A DNA stretch of 29,922 nucleotides from JAVBOP01 sp031550405 (GCA_031550405.1 JAVBOP010000009.1:1-29922); one strand, 5' to 3'. Shown: positions 1 to 7,491, counted from the stretch's first letter. Program-made: numbers and translations. The notes: a model not told the origin generated them from the sequence alone.

Positions 1-475
1 ACGCCAGTTTATTATCTTCATTTGCAGGATATTTAGCGAAAATTACCAAGGCAAATAAATCATTTCCGCAAATCATATTCCATGTTATCATAGTGTCATT
101 TCCGAGTAACCCTTTGTATTTAATATATTTAACAAGCATACCGTTGCTTTTGTAAAATTTATTCACAGTAATAGCATCTTTATAATAATCGACAACTCGG
201 GCAAACGATTCATCGGCATAAGAAAACGGATTATTCTGTTGAAATTTCAACGAAATTTCGGCTTTATATTGCTCGGATTCCAAGCCCCAAAACGAATTAT
301 CAGCCGTTTCCTTGAAAGAATTATCCGGCGGAACAATATAGTTGTAAAAATTATAACTCTTTAAATTGATGTGCTTATCTGTTAATTGCGGATTGATAAC
401 CAATGTATCGGCAGCAGAAAAAGCGAAAATATTGCTTGATATAAAGCAAATAAATGCAAATATTAAATTTTTCAT
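1..475 (-). CDS. Secreted protein of unknown function (C-terminus outside window)
   Basis: An open frame runs from an ATG at 473-475 to the left edge without a stop, giving 158 residues. The N-terminus (MKNLIFAFICFISSNIFAFS) is a clear signal peptide: a lysine, a hydrophobic stretch and a small-residue cleavage region near residue 18-21. The mature part is rich in Asn, Tyr, Phe and Lys and has no motif I recognise; it includes NSFWGLESEQYKAEISLKFQ and a WNMICGNDLFALVIFAKYPA stretch. It looks like a small periplasmic or outer-membrane-associated protein. It lies downstream of skp on the same strand, but a terminator stands between them, so they are probably separate transcripts. Confidence 0.7.
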   Translation of the reverse strand, partial: MKNLIFAFICFISSNIFAFSAADTLVINPQLTDKHINLKSYNFYNYIVPPDNSFKETADNSFWGLESEQYKAEISLKFQQNNPFSYADESFARVVDYYKDAITVNKFYKSNGMLVKYIKYKGLLGNDTMITWNMICGNDLFALVIFAKYPANEDNKLA

Positions 476-541
476 ATCACACTTTATTTTTATTGTTTAA
501 ATTTACTACTTATAAATATAGCAATAAATATACATATAAAC

Positions 542-568
542 AAAAAAATGGGGCAAAAAAGCCCCAAA
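542..568 (-). terminator. Rho-independent terminator after skp
   Basis: A stem TGGGGC/GCCCCA (549-554 with 561-566) and a six-base loop are followed, on the minus strand, by a run of T (A542-A548 on the plus strand). It sits about 45 bases past the skp stop codon. Confidence 0.85.
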
Positions 569-610
569 ATATATCGTAATAATTTATGAATAAAAATTCA
601 TAATTGTATC

Positions 611-1165
611 TTACTTGTCTCTTTTCATTTTGTCTATAACACGAAACGTTATATCCAGCTTGCTATCAGCATACATAACTGTGCCAGCCTCTTTTGTAAG
701 CACTAAATTAATTTTTTCATCCTTAGCAACAATCTCTATCGTCGCTTTAATTTTATCGCGAATTGGTTGTAACAAACTTTCCCGCGTTTGTGCAAGTTCT
801 CCGTTTTGTCCAAATTTTTCGTTATAAAAAGTTGTCAAAACAGTGTTTTCTTTTTGCAGCTTTTCTTCTTCCTGTTGTTGCTTATCCACTGACATCATTG
901 CCTTTTGCTTTTGGTAAGCCTCCAATTTTGTTTTCAAATTAGTTTCCATTTTTGCAAGGCTGTCCTTATATTTTTGGCCGATATCACTCAATTTTTTATC
1001 AGCATCAATAGCCTCAGGCATTTCCTTTACTATCGCCTCAATATCAACTATTCCTACAGTCAAATTGCCACCCGCCTGCGAACCTTTTGGCTGGGAAAGT
1101 AAGGTTGGAGTTGCAAAAACTATAAAACTAAAAATTACAATAAGCATCAAAATTTTGCTTTTCAT
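611..1165 (-). CDS. skp: OmpH/Skp-family periplasmic chaperone
   Basis: A 184-residue protein with a signal peptide (about residues 1-25, ending TPTLLSQ). After it comes the OmpH/Skp pattern: a short beta segment (VGIVDIEAIVKEMPEA, about 37-52), a long charged, Gln/Lys/Glu-rich coiled-coil arm (about 55-120), a second helix (TRESLLQPIRDKIKATIEIV), and the closing segment INLVLTKEAGTVMYAD typical of this family. Length and order match Skp. Skp trimers hold unfolded outer-membrane proteins in the periplasm on their way to the BAM complex. The bamA and lpxD genes that often flank skp are absent; the gene stands alone between two transcription units, with its own strong promoter at 1229-1260. A GGAG ribosome binding site lies about 10 bases before the ATG. 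Confidence 0.85.
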   Translation of the reverse strand: MKSKILMLIVIFSFIVFATPTLLSQPKGSQAGGNLTVGIVDIEAIVKEMPEAIDADKKLSDIGQKYKDSLAKMETNLKTKLEAYQKQKAMMSVDKQQQEEEKLQKENTVLTTFYNEKFGQNGELAQTRESLLQPIRDKIKATIEIVAKDEKINLVLTKEAGTVMYADSKLDITFRVIDKMKRDK

Positions 1166-1228
1166 TGATTTAATTTCTCCACATTAGATTATTATAAAAT
1201 ACTCAGTTTCTACTTTACACAAAAAATA

Positions 1229-1260
1229 CAAATATAAACAAAAAAAGCGTTTCAATCAAA
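1229..1260 (-). promoter_or_regulatory. Promoter of skp (TTTG-N20-TATATTTG)
   Basis: On the minus strand, TTTG (1257-1260) is followed after exactly 20 bases by TATATTTG (1229-1236), the Bacteroidota -33/-7 pattern. It is back to back with the tRNA-Ser promoter; the two -33 boxes are only 15 bases apart. Confidence 0.75.
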
Positions 1261-1275
1261 GTTTCTTTCCATTTA

Positions 1276-1307
1276 TTTGATTAAAATTTAAATTTTCTGT
1301 ATATTTG
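1276..1307 (+). promoter_or_regulatory. Promoter of tRNA-Ser (TTTG-N20-TATATTTG)
   Basis: TTTG at 1276-1279 and TATATTTG at 1300-1307 with a 20-base spacer, 20 bases before the mature tRNA 5' end. The tRNA-Thr gene has the same geometry. Confidence 0.8.
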
Positions 1308-1327
1308 TAAGTTCTATTCGCAAGATA

Positions 1328-1414
1328 GGAGAGGTGCGAGAGTGGTTGAATCGGGCGGTCTCGAAAACCGTTGAAGGAGCAATCTTTCCGAGGGTTCGAA
1401 TCCCTCCCTCTCCG
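1328..1414 (+). tRNA. tRNA-Ser (anticodon CGA)
   Basis: An 87-base class II tRNA. Acceptor arms GGAGAGG (1328-1334) and CCTCTCC pair with a G discriminator base. The anticodon arm is GCGGT-CTCGAAA-ACCGT, giving anticodon CGA. A long variable arm and a GTTCGAATC T-loop follow. The 3' CCA is not encoded (the genome reads CAG after the discriminator), so CCA must be added enzymatically. It reads UCG codons. Confidence 0.95.
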
Positions 1415-1425
1415 CAGAAAGCTCT

Positions 1426-1458
1426 AAACCACAGATTCAGCCAGTTTGTGGTTTTTTT
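1426..1458 (+). terminator. Terminator after tRNA-Ser
   Basis: AAACCACA (1426-1433) pairs with TGTGGTTT (1447-1454) and runs into seven T (1452-1458). It starts 11 bases after the tRNA. Confidence 0.85.
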
Positions 1459-1763
1459 ATAATTTGCTAACGTAAATTATCCATAACTTATCAAATTTTA
1501 TAAATATTTTTGTATAGTTCTATTTTTGTAACTATATCTGTTATCATACAGTTATGTATTTTAGAGGAATTATTTATGAATAAGCGTCTCGAAAAAAGGG
1601 AAAAATACAACTGAGCTAAATCTTGAGCATTATTGCAGTAAAATTAATTTTATTTTGACTTAACATCGAAGCTACTTCTCACCTATTTCAGAAAAAAAAT
1701 AATATAAACATTATAAAAAACATATATTTTTCATAGTTATTTTTCTCCTATTCTCTTCAGGCT

Positions 1764-1820
1764 CTGTTCACACAAATCAGATATTTTTTTGTATAATTTG
1801 TATTATAAAATTGCCAGAAA
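1764..1820 (+). repeat. IS-end repeat, copy 1
   Basis: This 57-base segment matches 4377-4433 at 47 of 57 positions without gaps. Both copies start CTGTTCACACAA. Copy 1 runs straight into the transposase-like reading frame at 1819, so the repeat is best read as the left end and leader of an insertion sequence. Confidence 0.65.
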
Positions 1821-1959
1821 GCAGATTGTTTTCCAGTTTATTCGCGGGAATGTTAGCTTGAGCAATTTAGAGATGCTCAATGCGGTTTTATATGCCCTTG
1901 AAAACGGTTGCAAACGGCAAGCTTTGCCGAATTTTTCAGTCGTGCCTCATAAGCGTTGA
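1819..1959 (+). pseudogene. N-terminal remnant of an IS5-family transposase
   Basis: Read from 1819, the frame gives a peptide containing SLSNLEMLNAVLYALENGC and ALPNF. It matches the conserved N-terminal block of IS5/DUF4096-type transposases (pattern LSNREvLNAiLYvLenGCkWRaLPk.FG.W). The key Trp of GC-x-W-R-x-LP is replaced (KRQALP). The match ends after ALPNF, where the expected FGNWHT is lost, and the frame stops at 1957-1959 (TGA). No start codon and no DDE catalytic region are visible, so only the first fifth or so of a transposase survives. The 57-base repeat in front of it is shared with a second site near 4400, as expected for an element that once had more copies. Confidence 0.7.
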
Positions 1960-2199
1960 TAACTATATTTTCATTATCTTTGTTTTTGTAAATTTATTAA
2001 AATTTAAAATTATGCTTCATCATCAAATTTTGACTTGTCCGGCATGCAGCATTGGCGATAAAAAAAATTTCAACTTGAGTACTGGGGAATTAGGGGTTGA
2101 TTTCTATAAATTATTATTTTGCAGTTGGAACATATCAACAATGCCAAGTAAGAAAATAATATTCTTTTTCGGGCAGACTATTATTTGTGTGTTTTTTTG

Positions 2200-2207
2200 T
2201 ATATTTG
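2200..2207 (+). promoter_or_regulatory. Possible -7 box for nuoM
   Basis: TATATTTG 63 bases before the nuoM ATG fits TAnnTTTG, but no TTTG sits at the 19-20 base spacing seen at the tRNA promoters. Only a half-match. Confidence 0.4.
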
Positions 2208-2269
2208 CATGTTTTTGCTAGCTGCATTGCATTTTCATAACTAAATAGATAAAATCTCTCGGAGGCTTA

Positions 2270-3907
2270 ATGTTTTCTTTTTTAGGATTAGGACCTTTAT
2301 CGCTCATAACCTTTTTGCCGTTGATTGGAATGATAGTCATAGCACTGATTCCAGCAGGCAAAAGTGAAGACGAAAAGAAAAAATCTACTAATATGTACCG
2401 CTGGATTACCGTTGCTTTAACAGGTATCCAGCTTATAATGGCTCTTGTCATTTATGCGAATTTTAACACTACACTACCCGGTGTAACAGATGAATCTACA
2501 TTGCAATTTGTCGAAAAGTTTAGATGGATTGAACTTAGCGGTATGCCAATTGTTGGCGATTTAAAAGTTGATTATTTTATGGGTATTGATGGCATTTCTG
2601 CACCAATGCTGCTACTCACGGCAATCGTATGTTTCGTTGCGACTTTCGCATCATGGAGCATAGGTAAATCGCAAAAAGGCTATTTTGCTATGTATTTGTT
2701 ACTCGACCTTGGCATGATGGGGCTTTTCTGTTCTTTAGATTTCTTCTTATTCTTCATTTTCTGGGAAATAATGCTATTACCGATGTACTTCCTGATAGGC
2801 ATTTGGGGCGGTCCGAGACGCGAATATGCAGCAATCAAATTCTTCTTATATACATTCTTCGGTTCGGTTTTCATCTTGCTTGTAATGATTGGTTTATATC
2901 TAAGCACAGGCACATTCAACCTTATCGAACTTACACATATAGAAATATTTAAGCCAGATTCCATATTCTATGGATTAGACACGTTCTGGCGATATGCAGC
3001 ATTTGCAGCATTATTCGTAGGTTTTGCTATCAAAGTACCGACATTTCCATTTCATACATGGTTGCCAGACGCACATGTGGAAGCCCCAACCCCTATATCT
3101 GTAATCCTTGCAGGCGTATTATTGAAAATGGGTACTTACGGCATGTTGCGTATATGCTGGCCTATATTTCCTGATGGATTTGCCTATTTCCAGTATGCAA
3201 TAGCTATAATCGGTGTAATTGGTATTGTTTACGGTGGTTTATGTGCATTAGGACAGCATAAGATTGGCGGACGTGATTTAAAGAAAATGATAGCATATTC
3301 TTCTGTATCGCACATGGGTTATGTAATGCTTGGTATTGCTGCACTGACCTCCGAAGGTGTTTCTGGTGCGATATTCCAGATGTTCAATCATGGTACAATT
3401 ACAGCAATGTTATTCTTGCTTGTGGGTGTAATATATGATAGAGCGCACACTCGTTGTATGGATGATTTTGGTGGGCTTGCTAATAAGATGCCGAAATATA
3501 TGGGAATTACAGCGATTGCATGGTTTGCAGCGATTGGCTTGCCTGGATTTAGCGGCTTTGTAAGCGAAATTATGGTGTTTATTGGCAGCTTTAAGACGTT
3601 CCCATTGCTTACTATCATTGCAGGTAGTGGTATTATTATTGGTGCTGCTTATATGCTTTGGGCGCTACAAAAGGTCTTTTTCGGCAAATTAAATGACAAA
3701 TGGGCTGGTCCATGGGACCCTACACATACGAAATATAAGACAGACGACATTAATGCTGTTGAGCTTGCGGCTCTTATACCTCTTGCATTAATCGTTATTT
3801 TCTTAGGCATACAACCTCATTATGTGTTGGATATGATGACTTCATCAGTTACACAGCTCATTAATGTTGTTCATCCATACGTTACAATAGTACCAACCTT
3901 GCCATAA
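2270..3907 (+). CDS. nuoM: NADH-quinone oxidoreductase subunit M
   Basis: A 545-residue polytopic membrane protein of the NuoM/Mrp antiporter-like family, one of the proton-pumping subunits in the membrane arm of complex I. The functional residues are visible: the Glu in FWEIMLLPMYFLIGIWGG (about residue 166), the Lys in FAIKVPTFPFHTWLPDAHVE (about 255), the Lys in AGVLLKMGTYGMLR (about 286), and the GLPGFSGFVSEIMVFIGSF block. The full family length is present with no frameshift, and a GGAGG site lies 7-8 bases before the ATG. Complex I genes normally sit in a nuoA-N operon with nuoL before and nuoN after. Here nuoM stands alone, with a decayed IS before it and a terminator directly after. 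The remaining subunits must be encoded elsewhere. Confidence 0.95.
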   Translation: MFSFLGLGPLSLITFLPLIGMIVIALIPAGKSEDEKKKSTNMYRWITVALTGIQLIMALVIYANFNTTLPGVTDESTLQFVEKFRWIELSGMPIVGDLKVDYFMGIDGISAPMLLLTAIVCFVATFASWSIGKSQKGYFAMYLLLDLGMMGLFCSLDFFLFFIFWEIMLLPMYFLIGIWGGPRREYAAIKFFLYTFFGSVFILLVMIGLYLSTGTFNLIELTHIEIFKPDSIFYGLDTFWRYAAFAALFVGFAIKVPTFPFHTWLPDAHVEAPTPISVILAGVLLKMGTYGMLRICWPIFPDGFAYFQYAIAIIGVIGIVYGGLCALGQHKIGGRDLKKMIAYSSVSHMGYVMLGIAALTSEGVSGAIFQMFNHGTITAMLFLLVGVIYDRAHTRCMDDFGGLANKMPKYMGITAIAWFAAIGLPGFSGFVSEIMVFIGSFKTFPLLTIIAGSGIIIGAAYMLWALQKVFFGKLNDKWAGPWDPTHTKYKTDDINAVELAALIPLALIVIFLGIQPHYVLDMMTSSVTQLINVVHPYVTIVPTLP

Positions 3908-3933
3908 GGCGATATAATACATTAACTTAGAAG

Positions 3934-3960
3934 AGCCGGTTTAAACATAACCGGCTTTTT
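3934..3960 (+). terminator. Terminator after nuoM
   Basis: An 8-bp stem AGCCGGTT/AACCGGCT (3934-3941 with 3949-3956), a 7-base loop and a T run to 3960. It begins 27 bases past the nuoM stop and confirms that nuoM is transcribed without nuoN. Confidence 0.92.
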
Positions 3961-3984
3961 CATATTCCATATTCACAACACCAT

Positions 3985-4005
3985 TTTCTGAATATTTTTT
4001 CATAA
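3985..4005 (+). repeat. Exact 21-base intergenic motif, copy 1
   Basis: The motif is TTTCTGAATA followed directly by TTTTTTCATAA. It is identical at 7592-7612 and 23085-23105. This copy ends 15 bases before a TAGGTTTG box (4021-4028), placing its T run near a -33 position. Confidence 0.8.
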
Positions 4006-4083
4006 AAAATGGTTTTAATATAGGTTTGTAAATTTTATTCAAAGAGGATATGATTATAGAGAAATAATATTACGAGGTGTGAG

Positions 4084-4364
4084 ATGACCAATTATTATTC
4101 AAGCGATGATGATTCTTTTAGAAGCTGTGGCTGTTACTTGAAAAATCAATTGTAGAGCAGCCAAATCTATGGCAAATAAACAAAAAAGCAAAAATTAAGC
4201 ATCATTTTTTTATTTACAAAGAAGTGCCTGATAAGATTTATTTTATTAAAAAAGGCATGGTTCGAGTTTATGTTATTAATTATATTAGAGAATTGAGATT
4301 CTTTGAAATGATAACTGCAGTTGAACATTTATCAACGTGTTGTGATTTGATTACATATTATTAA
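4084..4364 (+). pseudogene. Broken Crp/Fnr-like regulator fragment
   Basis: An ATG at 4084 with a GAGGTGTG site starts a 23-codon frame that stops at TAG. A second, overlapping frame (4122-4364) has no start and encodes about 80 residues. Its core, FFIYKEVPDKIYFIKKGMVR, resembles the cyclic-nucleotide-binding fold of Crp/Fnr regulators (pattern f..Ge.pd.iYfIkkG.vRvy), followed by RELRFF. The Gly of the usual kGe/eGe stretch is missing. The rest of the fold and the C-terminal winged-helix domain are absent, and the frame ends at TAA 4362-4364. I read this as a regulator that lost its reading frame and its DNA-binding half. The family match is from memory of the pattern and is moderate. Confidence 0.5.
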
Positions 4365-4376
4365 TTATATTAATTA

Positions 4377-4433
4377 CTGTTCACACAATTCAGATAATTT
4401 TTTAATATATTTGTATTATGAAATTGATAGAAA
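4377..4433 (+). repeat. IS-end repeat, copy 2
   Basis: Matches 1764-1820 at 47 of 57 positions. It contains a canonical TATATTTG box (4406-4413), suggesting the repeat carries the element's promoter. No transposase-like frame follows, so this is a solo end or the trace of a deleted element. Confidence 0.65.
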
Positions 4434-4521
4434 TAATAATGAATATTTTGACATTATTTTTCTCCTATATAATAATATATGGGTTCAAGCTCTTGAATCC
4501 CTACGGGTTTATGAATAAAAC

Positions 4522-5946
4522 CTATCGAACGATAATTATTTTATCGTTCAACAGTACTGTATCGTCAATTATAATTGCATAAATATATGTTCCGCTTGTG
4601 TAGTTTGAAGTACCATAATTAAACTCATTCATACCTTTTTTCAATGAATAAGTTCTTGTAGCTAATTTTAACCAGAAACATCATAAATATTTAATGTAGC
4701 CGTTGTATTAGATTGTGATTCAATGGCAATGTCTAATTTGTTGTCATAGTAATTGGTATTAATATCATAGCCTAAATCTTTTATCGTTGGCTCATCTATT
4801 CCAACGTCTTCTTTCTCTTTCCAAAAAAGACCATACGCACCTCCCATACTGATAATTGCTTTAGAACCTATATAAGAAATTGCTAGTTTAGGGTTGTTAG
4901 ACATAGTTTCAGCATGATTAATTGCAAATTCCTGTGTCCAAGTTTTACCACCATCAGTGGTACGTATTATATGTCCCCAACCTGCAACAGCAATACCATT
5001 TAATTCATCTTTAAAAGCTATATCTGTCAAACCGTAACTAACTTTTTTATCTGAATTATCTTAAAAACCATCTATGTATTGTTTATATAACAGCTCCCAA
5101 GTTTCTCCACCATCAGTAGTTTTATATACCACATCCCATTCTAAATCTCCTACTCCAACTTTTTCGTCGCCACATATCCAGCCTATATTTTCGTTTAAGA
5201 AAAACATTGTAGACAAATTTAAATTTTCAATATTTTCTACACCTTCAATAATAGAGCGATGCCATGTTTCTCCTATCTTTCATATAGTAAAATGAGCAAT
5301 CAGCTAATCCTTTATAACTTCCTCGTAGAGCAAAAAAACCGAAATGAGTGGGTGAGAAAAAATGGGATTGTTTCCACGCTATTGGTCTATTAAAAATTGT
5401 ATCTACTCTAAACATTTTCCAAGTTTGCCAACCGTCTTCTGTGTATGCCATAGCATTACTAGATACGTAATCTTTACCATCTTCAGCTTTACCTAAAATA
5501 ATAAGTGAACCAACTAAGTCATCATACATCTTTGCCGAAATTATAAAAGGAAGAGGATTTTGCTTGTCTGGAAAGTAAATTGTATCAAAAGTAAGGCATT
5601 CATCTTTACTTATGTGTATTTGTGAATTACTCGAAGTTGCGTTATCTCGAAGCATATATATGTAATTTTTGACAGGATGTCCAAAAGAAAATATAAACTG
5701 AGGATCAGGCCAGGGAGCAGCACCATATTCAGAATATATCACCTCCCATGTTTCAGCACCATCAGTAGATTTCCAAATTTCTACCATACTATCATGAGAT
5801 ATAGCCACCATAATATCTGTAGAATCCAACACACTAATTCTTCCTGCATTACATTTATCTTTATCCCTCATCATTACCCATTCAGCAGCATACAATGGTA
5901 TTCCAAACAGAAATACAATGACTAATGTTATTATTATTTTTTTCAT
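4522..5946 (-). pseudogene. BNR/YCF48-like repeat protein with T9SS sorting domain, broken by two frameshifts and a stop
   Basis: From the ATG at 5946 the product has a signal peptide (MKKIIITLVIVFLFGIPLYA) and BNR-like repeats with KSTDGAETWEVIY, EDGWQTWKMF, KTTDGGETWELLYK and RTTDGGKTWTQEF, the beta-propeller Asp-box type. Frame 1 runs from 5946 to about 5280, where GDRRNMASLYY-type nonsense begins and stops at 5245. The correct continuation (IGETWHRSIIEGVENIENLN) lies in another frame. That frame meets an in-frame TAA near 5058-5060, continues (DNSDKKVSYGLTDIAFKDE) and loses frame again at about 4670. The third frame then supplies the sorting-domain end (LKLATRTYSLKKGMNEFNYG to DKIIIVR) and stops at 4522-4524. 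The intact protein would have been about 470 residues, exported by Sec and then T9SS. Three separate lesions make one sequencing error an unlikely cause. Confidence 0.8.
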
Positions 5947-5965
5947 AATTATGTCTTTAAATTAA

Positions 5966-6097
5966 TTATTCTTTGATCACTGCTACGCTTTTGGTTCTTG
6001 TTTCTGTGCCGTTGCGGATGATAACACTAATATATGCCACTGGATAAATGCTTGGTATCGAAGCAGCGAGCAGCGATAGAATAAGTTTTATCTTCAT
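5966..6097 (-). pseudogene. Signal peptide joined to a T9SS sorting-domain tail (internal deletion product)
   Basis: A 43-codon frame from the ATG at 6095-6097. Residues 1-19 (MKIKLILSLLAASIPSIYP) form a signal peptide. Residues 20-43 (VAYISVIIRNGTETRTKSV then AVIKE) match the last beta strands of a T9SS C-terminal sorting domain (GxYxvxI.nGte..tk.vaVik). Nothing lies between them. The simplest reading is a cargo gene that lost everything between its two export signals, leaving an in-frame scar. It ends 19 bases before the start of the broken BNR gene, so both may once have shared a transcript. A functional 24-residue exported peptide is possible but less likely. Confidence 0.55.
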
Positions 6098-6195
6098 TGC
6101 CTTACATTTTTATCCTCTTTTTATCGGCATCAATATAGCAAATATTTATCATACAGTTTCAGAAAAGGAGAATAGCATATATTCTCGCCGCATAT

Positions 6196-6224
6196 AAAAA
6201 AAAGGGCGATGATTGCTCGCCCTT
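6196..6224 (-). terminator. Terminator after ackA
   Basis: On the minus strand GGGCGA and TCGCCC (6217-6222 with 6204-6209) form a stem with a 7-base loop, followed by eight T. It lies 17 bases past the ackA stop. Confidence 0.9.
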
Positions 6225-6240
6225 GTGTTGAAATGTGGTG

Positions 6241-7491
6241 TTACTCTTTTATAGGAATGCTGGAAACAATGCAGTATGTGTCGCGCGCAAGCATAAGCTC
6301 TTCATTGGTCGGGATGACGTATACCGGTAACTTGGTGTTATCTTTCGAGATAAGTCCCTCTTTGCCACGTATCATTTTGCCGTTCCTCACATCGTCAATC
6401 TCTATGCCGAAAAATTCCAGATTCTTGCATACATCGTGGCGAATACCGACAGCATTTTCGCCGATACCAGCCGTAAAGCATACTGCGTCAGCCCCATTCA
6501 TTGCAGCGAGATATGCACCGATATAGCGCTTTATGCGGTATGCGTACATTTCAAGAGCTAATTTGGCGCTCTCGTTGTTTCTCTCGGTGACGGCATTCTC
6601 AAGGTCGCGCATATCATTAGATATCTCTGATATGCCTAAGACACCAGATTGCTTGTTCAGGATTGCCATAGTATTTTCGATAGAGAGGCTTTCTTTTTTC
6701 ATCAGAAATTCAATTATTGTTGGATCGATATCGCCCGAGCGAGTTCCCATCATAAGACCTTCAAGAGGCGTGAATCCCATTGTCGTATCAATGGAGCGGC
6801 CATTTTTGATAGCAGCAATAGAAGCGCCATTGCCAAGATGCAATGAGATAATATTGGTCTCTTCAATGGATTTGCCTGTTAATTGACGGTAGCGTATGCC
6901 TATATACCTGTGCGACGTGCCGTGGAATCCGTATTTTCTAATTTTATATTTATAGTAATATTCCAGAGGTACAGCATACAGGAATGCGTGCTTAGGCAAT
7001 GTTGCATGGAACGCTGTATCGAAAATGCCAACTTGCGGCACATCGTTGCCAAACACTTCTCTCGCAGCATATATGCCCTTCAAATTGGCAGGATTATGCA
7101 ATGGAGCAAGGTCGATATTGGCTTCAAGCTCCCGTGTTACCGCATCGTCTATCATGATGGACGAGTTAAATTTTTCGGTGCCATGCACAGTGCGGTGTCC
7201 TATTGCATGAATATCTTTTAATCCGGTAACGCCTGCTATTTTGGTAGTTGGCAAGCCAAGCCAGTCAATAACCTTATGTAGCGCTACCTTATGGTCGGCA
7301 ACAGGCATAATAGCCTTATAATCCTCATTGCCTTCCGCTTTAATGGAGACAATAGCCTCATCAGTACCAACCTTTTCTATCAAGCCTTTTGCCAGCTCCT
7401 TGTCCGTATTCGAGCTTATTTTTTGGCTATCTGTTTCAATTATTTGAAATTTAAGCGAGGAACTGCCACAGTTCAACACAAGAATGTTCAT
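6241..7491 (-). CDS. ackA: Acetate kinase
   Basis: A 416-residue acetate kinase of the ASKHA fold that interconverts acetyl phosphate plus ADP and acetate plus ATP in the cytoplasm. Motifs are in order: NILVLNCGSSSLKF (residues 2-15, phosphate loop), GHRTVHG with the conserved Arg at 100 (more usually GHRVVHG), FDTAFHATLP (157-166) with the catalytic Asp158, KYGFHGTSH (186-194), HLGNGAS (218-224), the Arg in MGTRSGD (about 251), and FTAGIGENA near the C-terminus. The length matches the family (about 400). Phosphotransacetylase, the usual partner, is not next to it. In this setting it most likely makes ATP at the end of acetate-yielding fermentation. A TATTTTTG box at 7534-7541 is a possible promoter. 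Confidence 0.95.
   Translation of the reverse strand: MNILVLNCGSSSLKFQIIETDSQKISSNTDKELAKGLIEKVGTDEAIVSIKAEGNEDYKAIMPVADHKVALHKVIDWLGLPTTKIAGVTGLKDIHAIGHRTVHGTEKFNSSIMIDDAVTRELEANIDLAPLHNPANLKGIYAAREVFGNDVPQVGIFDTAFHATLPKHAFLYAVPLEYYYKYKIRKYGFHGTSHRYIGIRYRQLTGKSIEETNIISLHLGNGASIAAIKNGRSIDTTMGFTPLEGLMMGTRSGDIDPTIIEFLMKKESLSIENTMAILNKQSGVLGISEISNDMRDLENAVTERNNESAKLALEMYAYRIKRYIGAYLAAMNGADAVCFTAGIGENAVGIRHDVCKNLEFFGIEIDDVRNGKMIRGKEGLISKDNTKLPVYVIPTNEELMLARDTYCIVSSIPIKE

Larger units (their letters stand above)
1460..2269. other. Gene-poor stretch between tRNA-Ser and nuoM
   Basis: About 800 bases with no intact gene. It holds two TATTTTTG boxes (1505-1512, 1521-1528) with a 12-codon ATG frame after a GAGGAATT site (ATG at 1575), then the IS end and transposase start listed separately (1764-1959), then sequence I cannot assign. 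A 113-codon frame at 1880-2221 overlaps the transposase remnant in another frame and is Cys/Phe-rich without family features; I do not call it a gene. TATATTTG at 2200-2207 is a probable promoter for nuoM. Confidence 0.6.
3961..4521. other. Degenerate intergenic region
   Basis: The stretch between the nuoM terminator and the broken BNR gene holds the first copy of the exact 21-base motif (3985-4005), a TAGGTTTG box (4021-4028), the Crp/Fnr-like remnant and the second copy of the IS end. No intact gene is seen. Confidence 0.6.

Noticed and set aside
2110..2147. Similarity to 7877-7913 (TTATTATT ... TGGAACA-ATC ... AATGCC)
   Set aside because: About 17 of 20 matching bases is within what AT-rich sequence of this length gives by chance; no extension on either side.
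1880..2221. A 113-codon plus-strand frame before nuoM
   Set aside because: Overlaps the transposase remnant in another frame, rich in Cys and Phe, no ribosome site, and its end overlaps the probable nuoM promoter.
6241..7491. Search for phosphotransacetylase next to ackA
   Set aside because: Neither flank has a pta-like frame; the upstream side is a gene-poor gap and the downstream side is pseudogene material.
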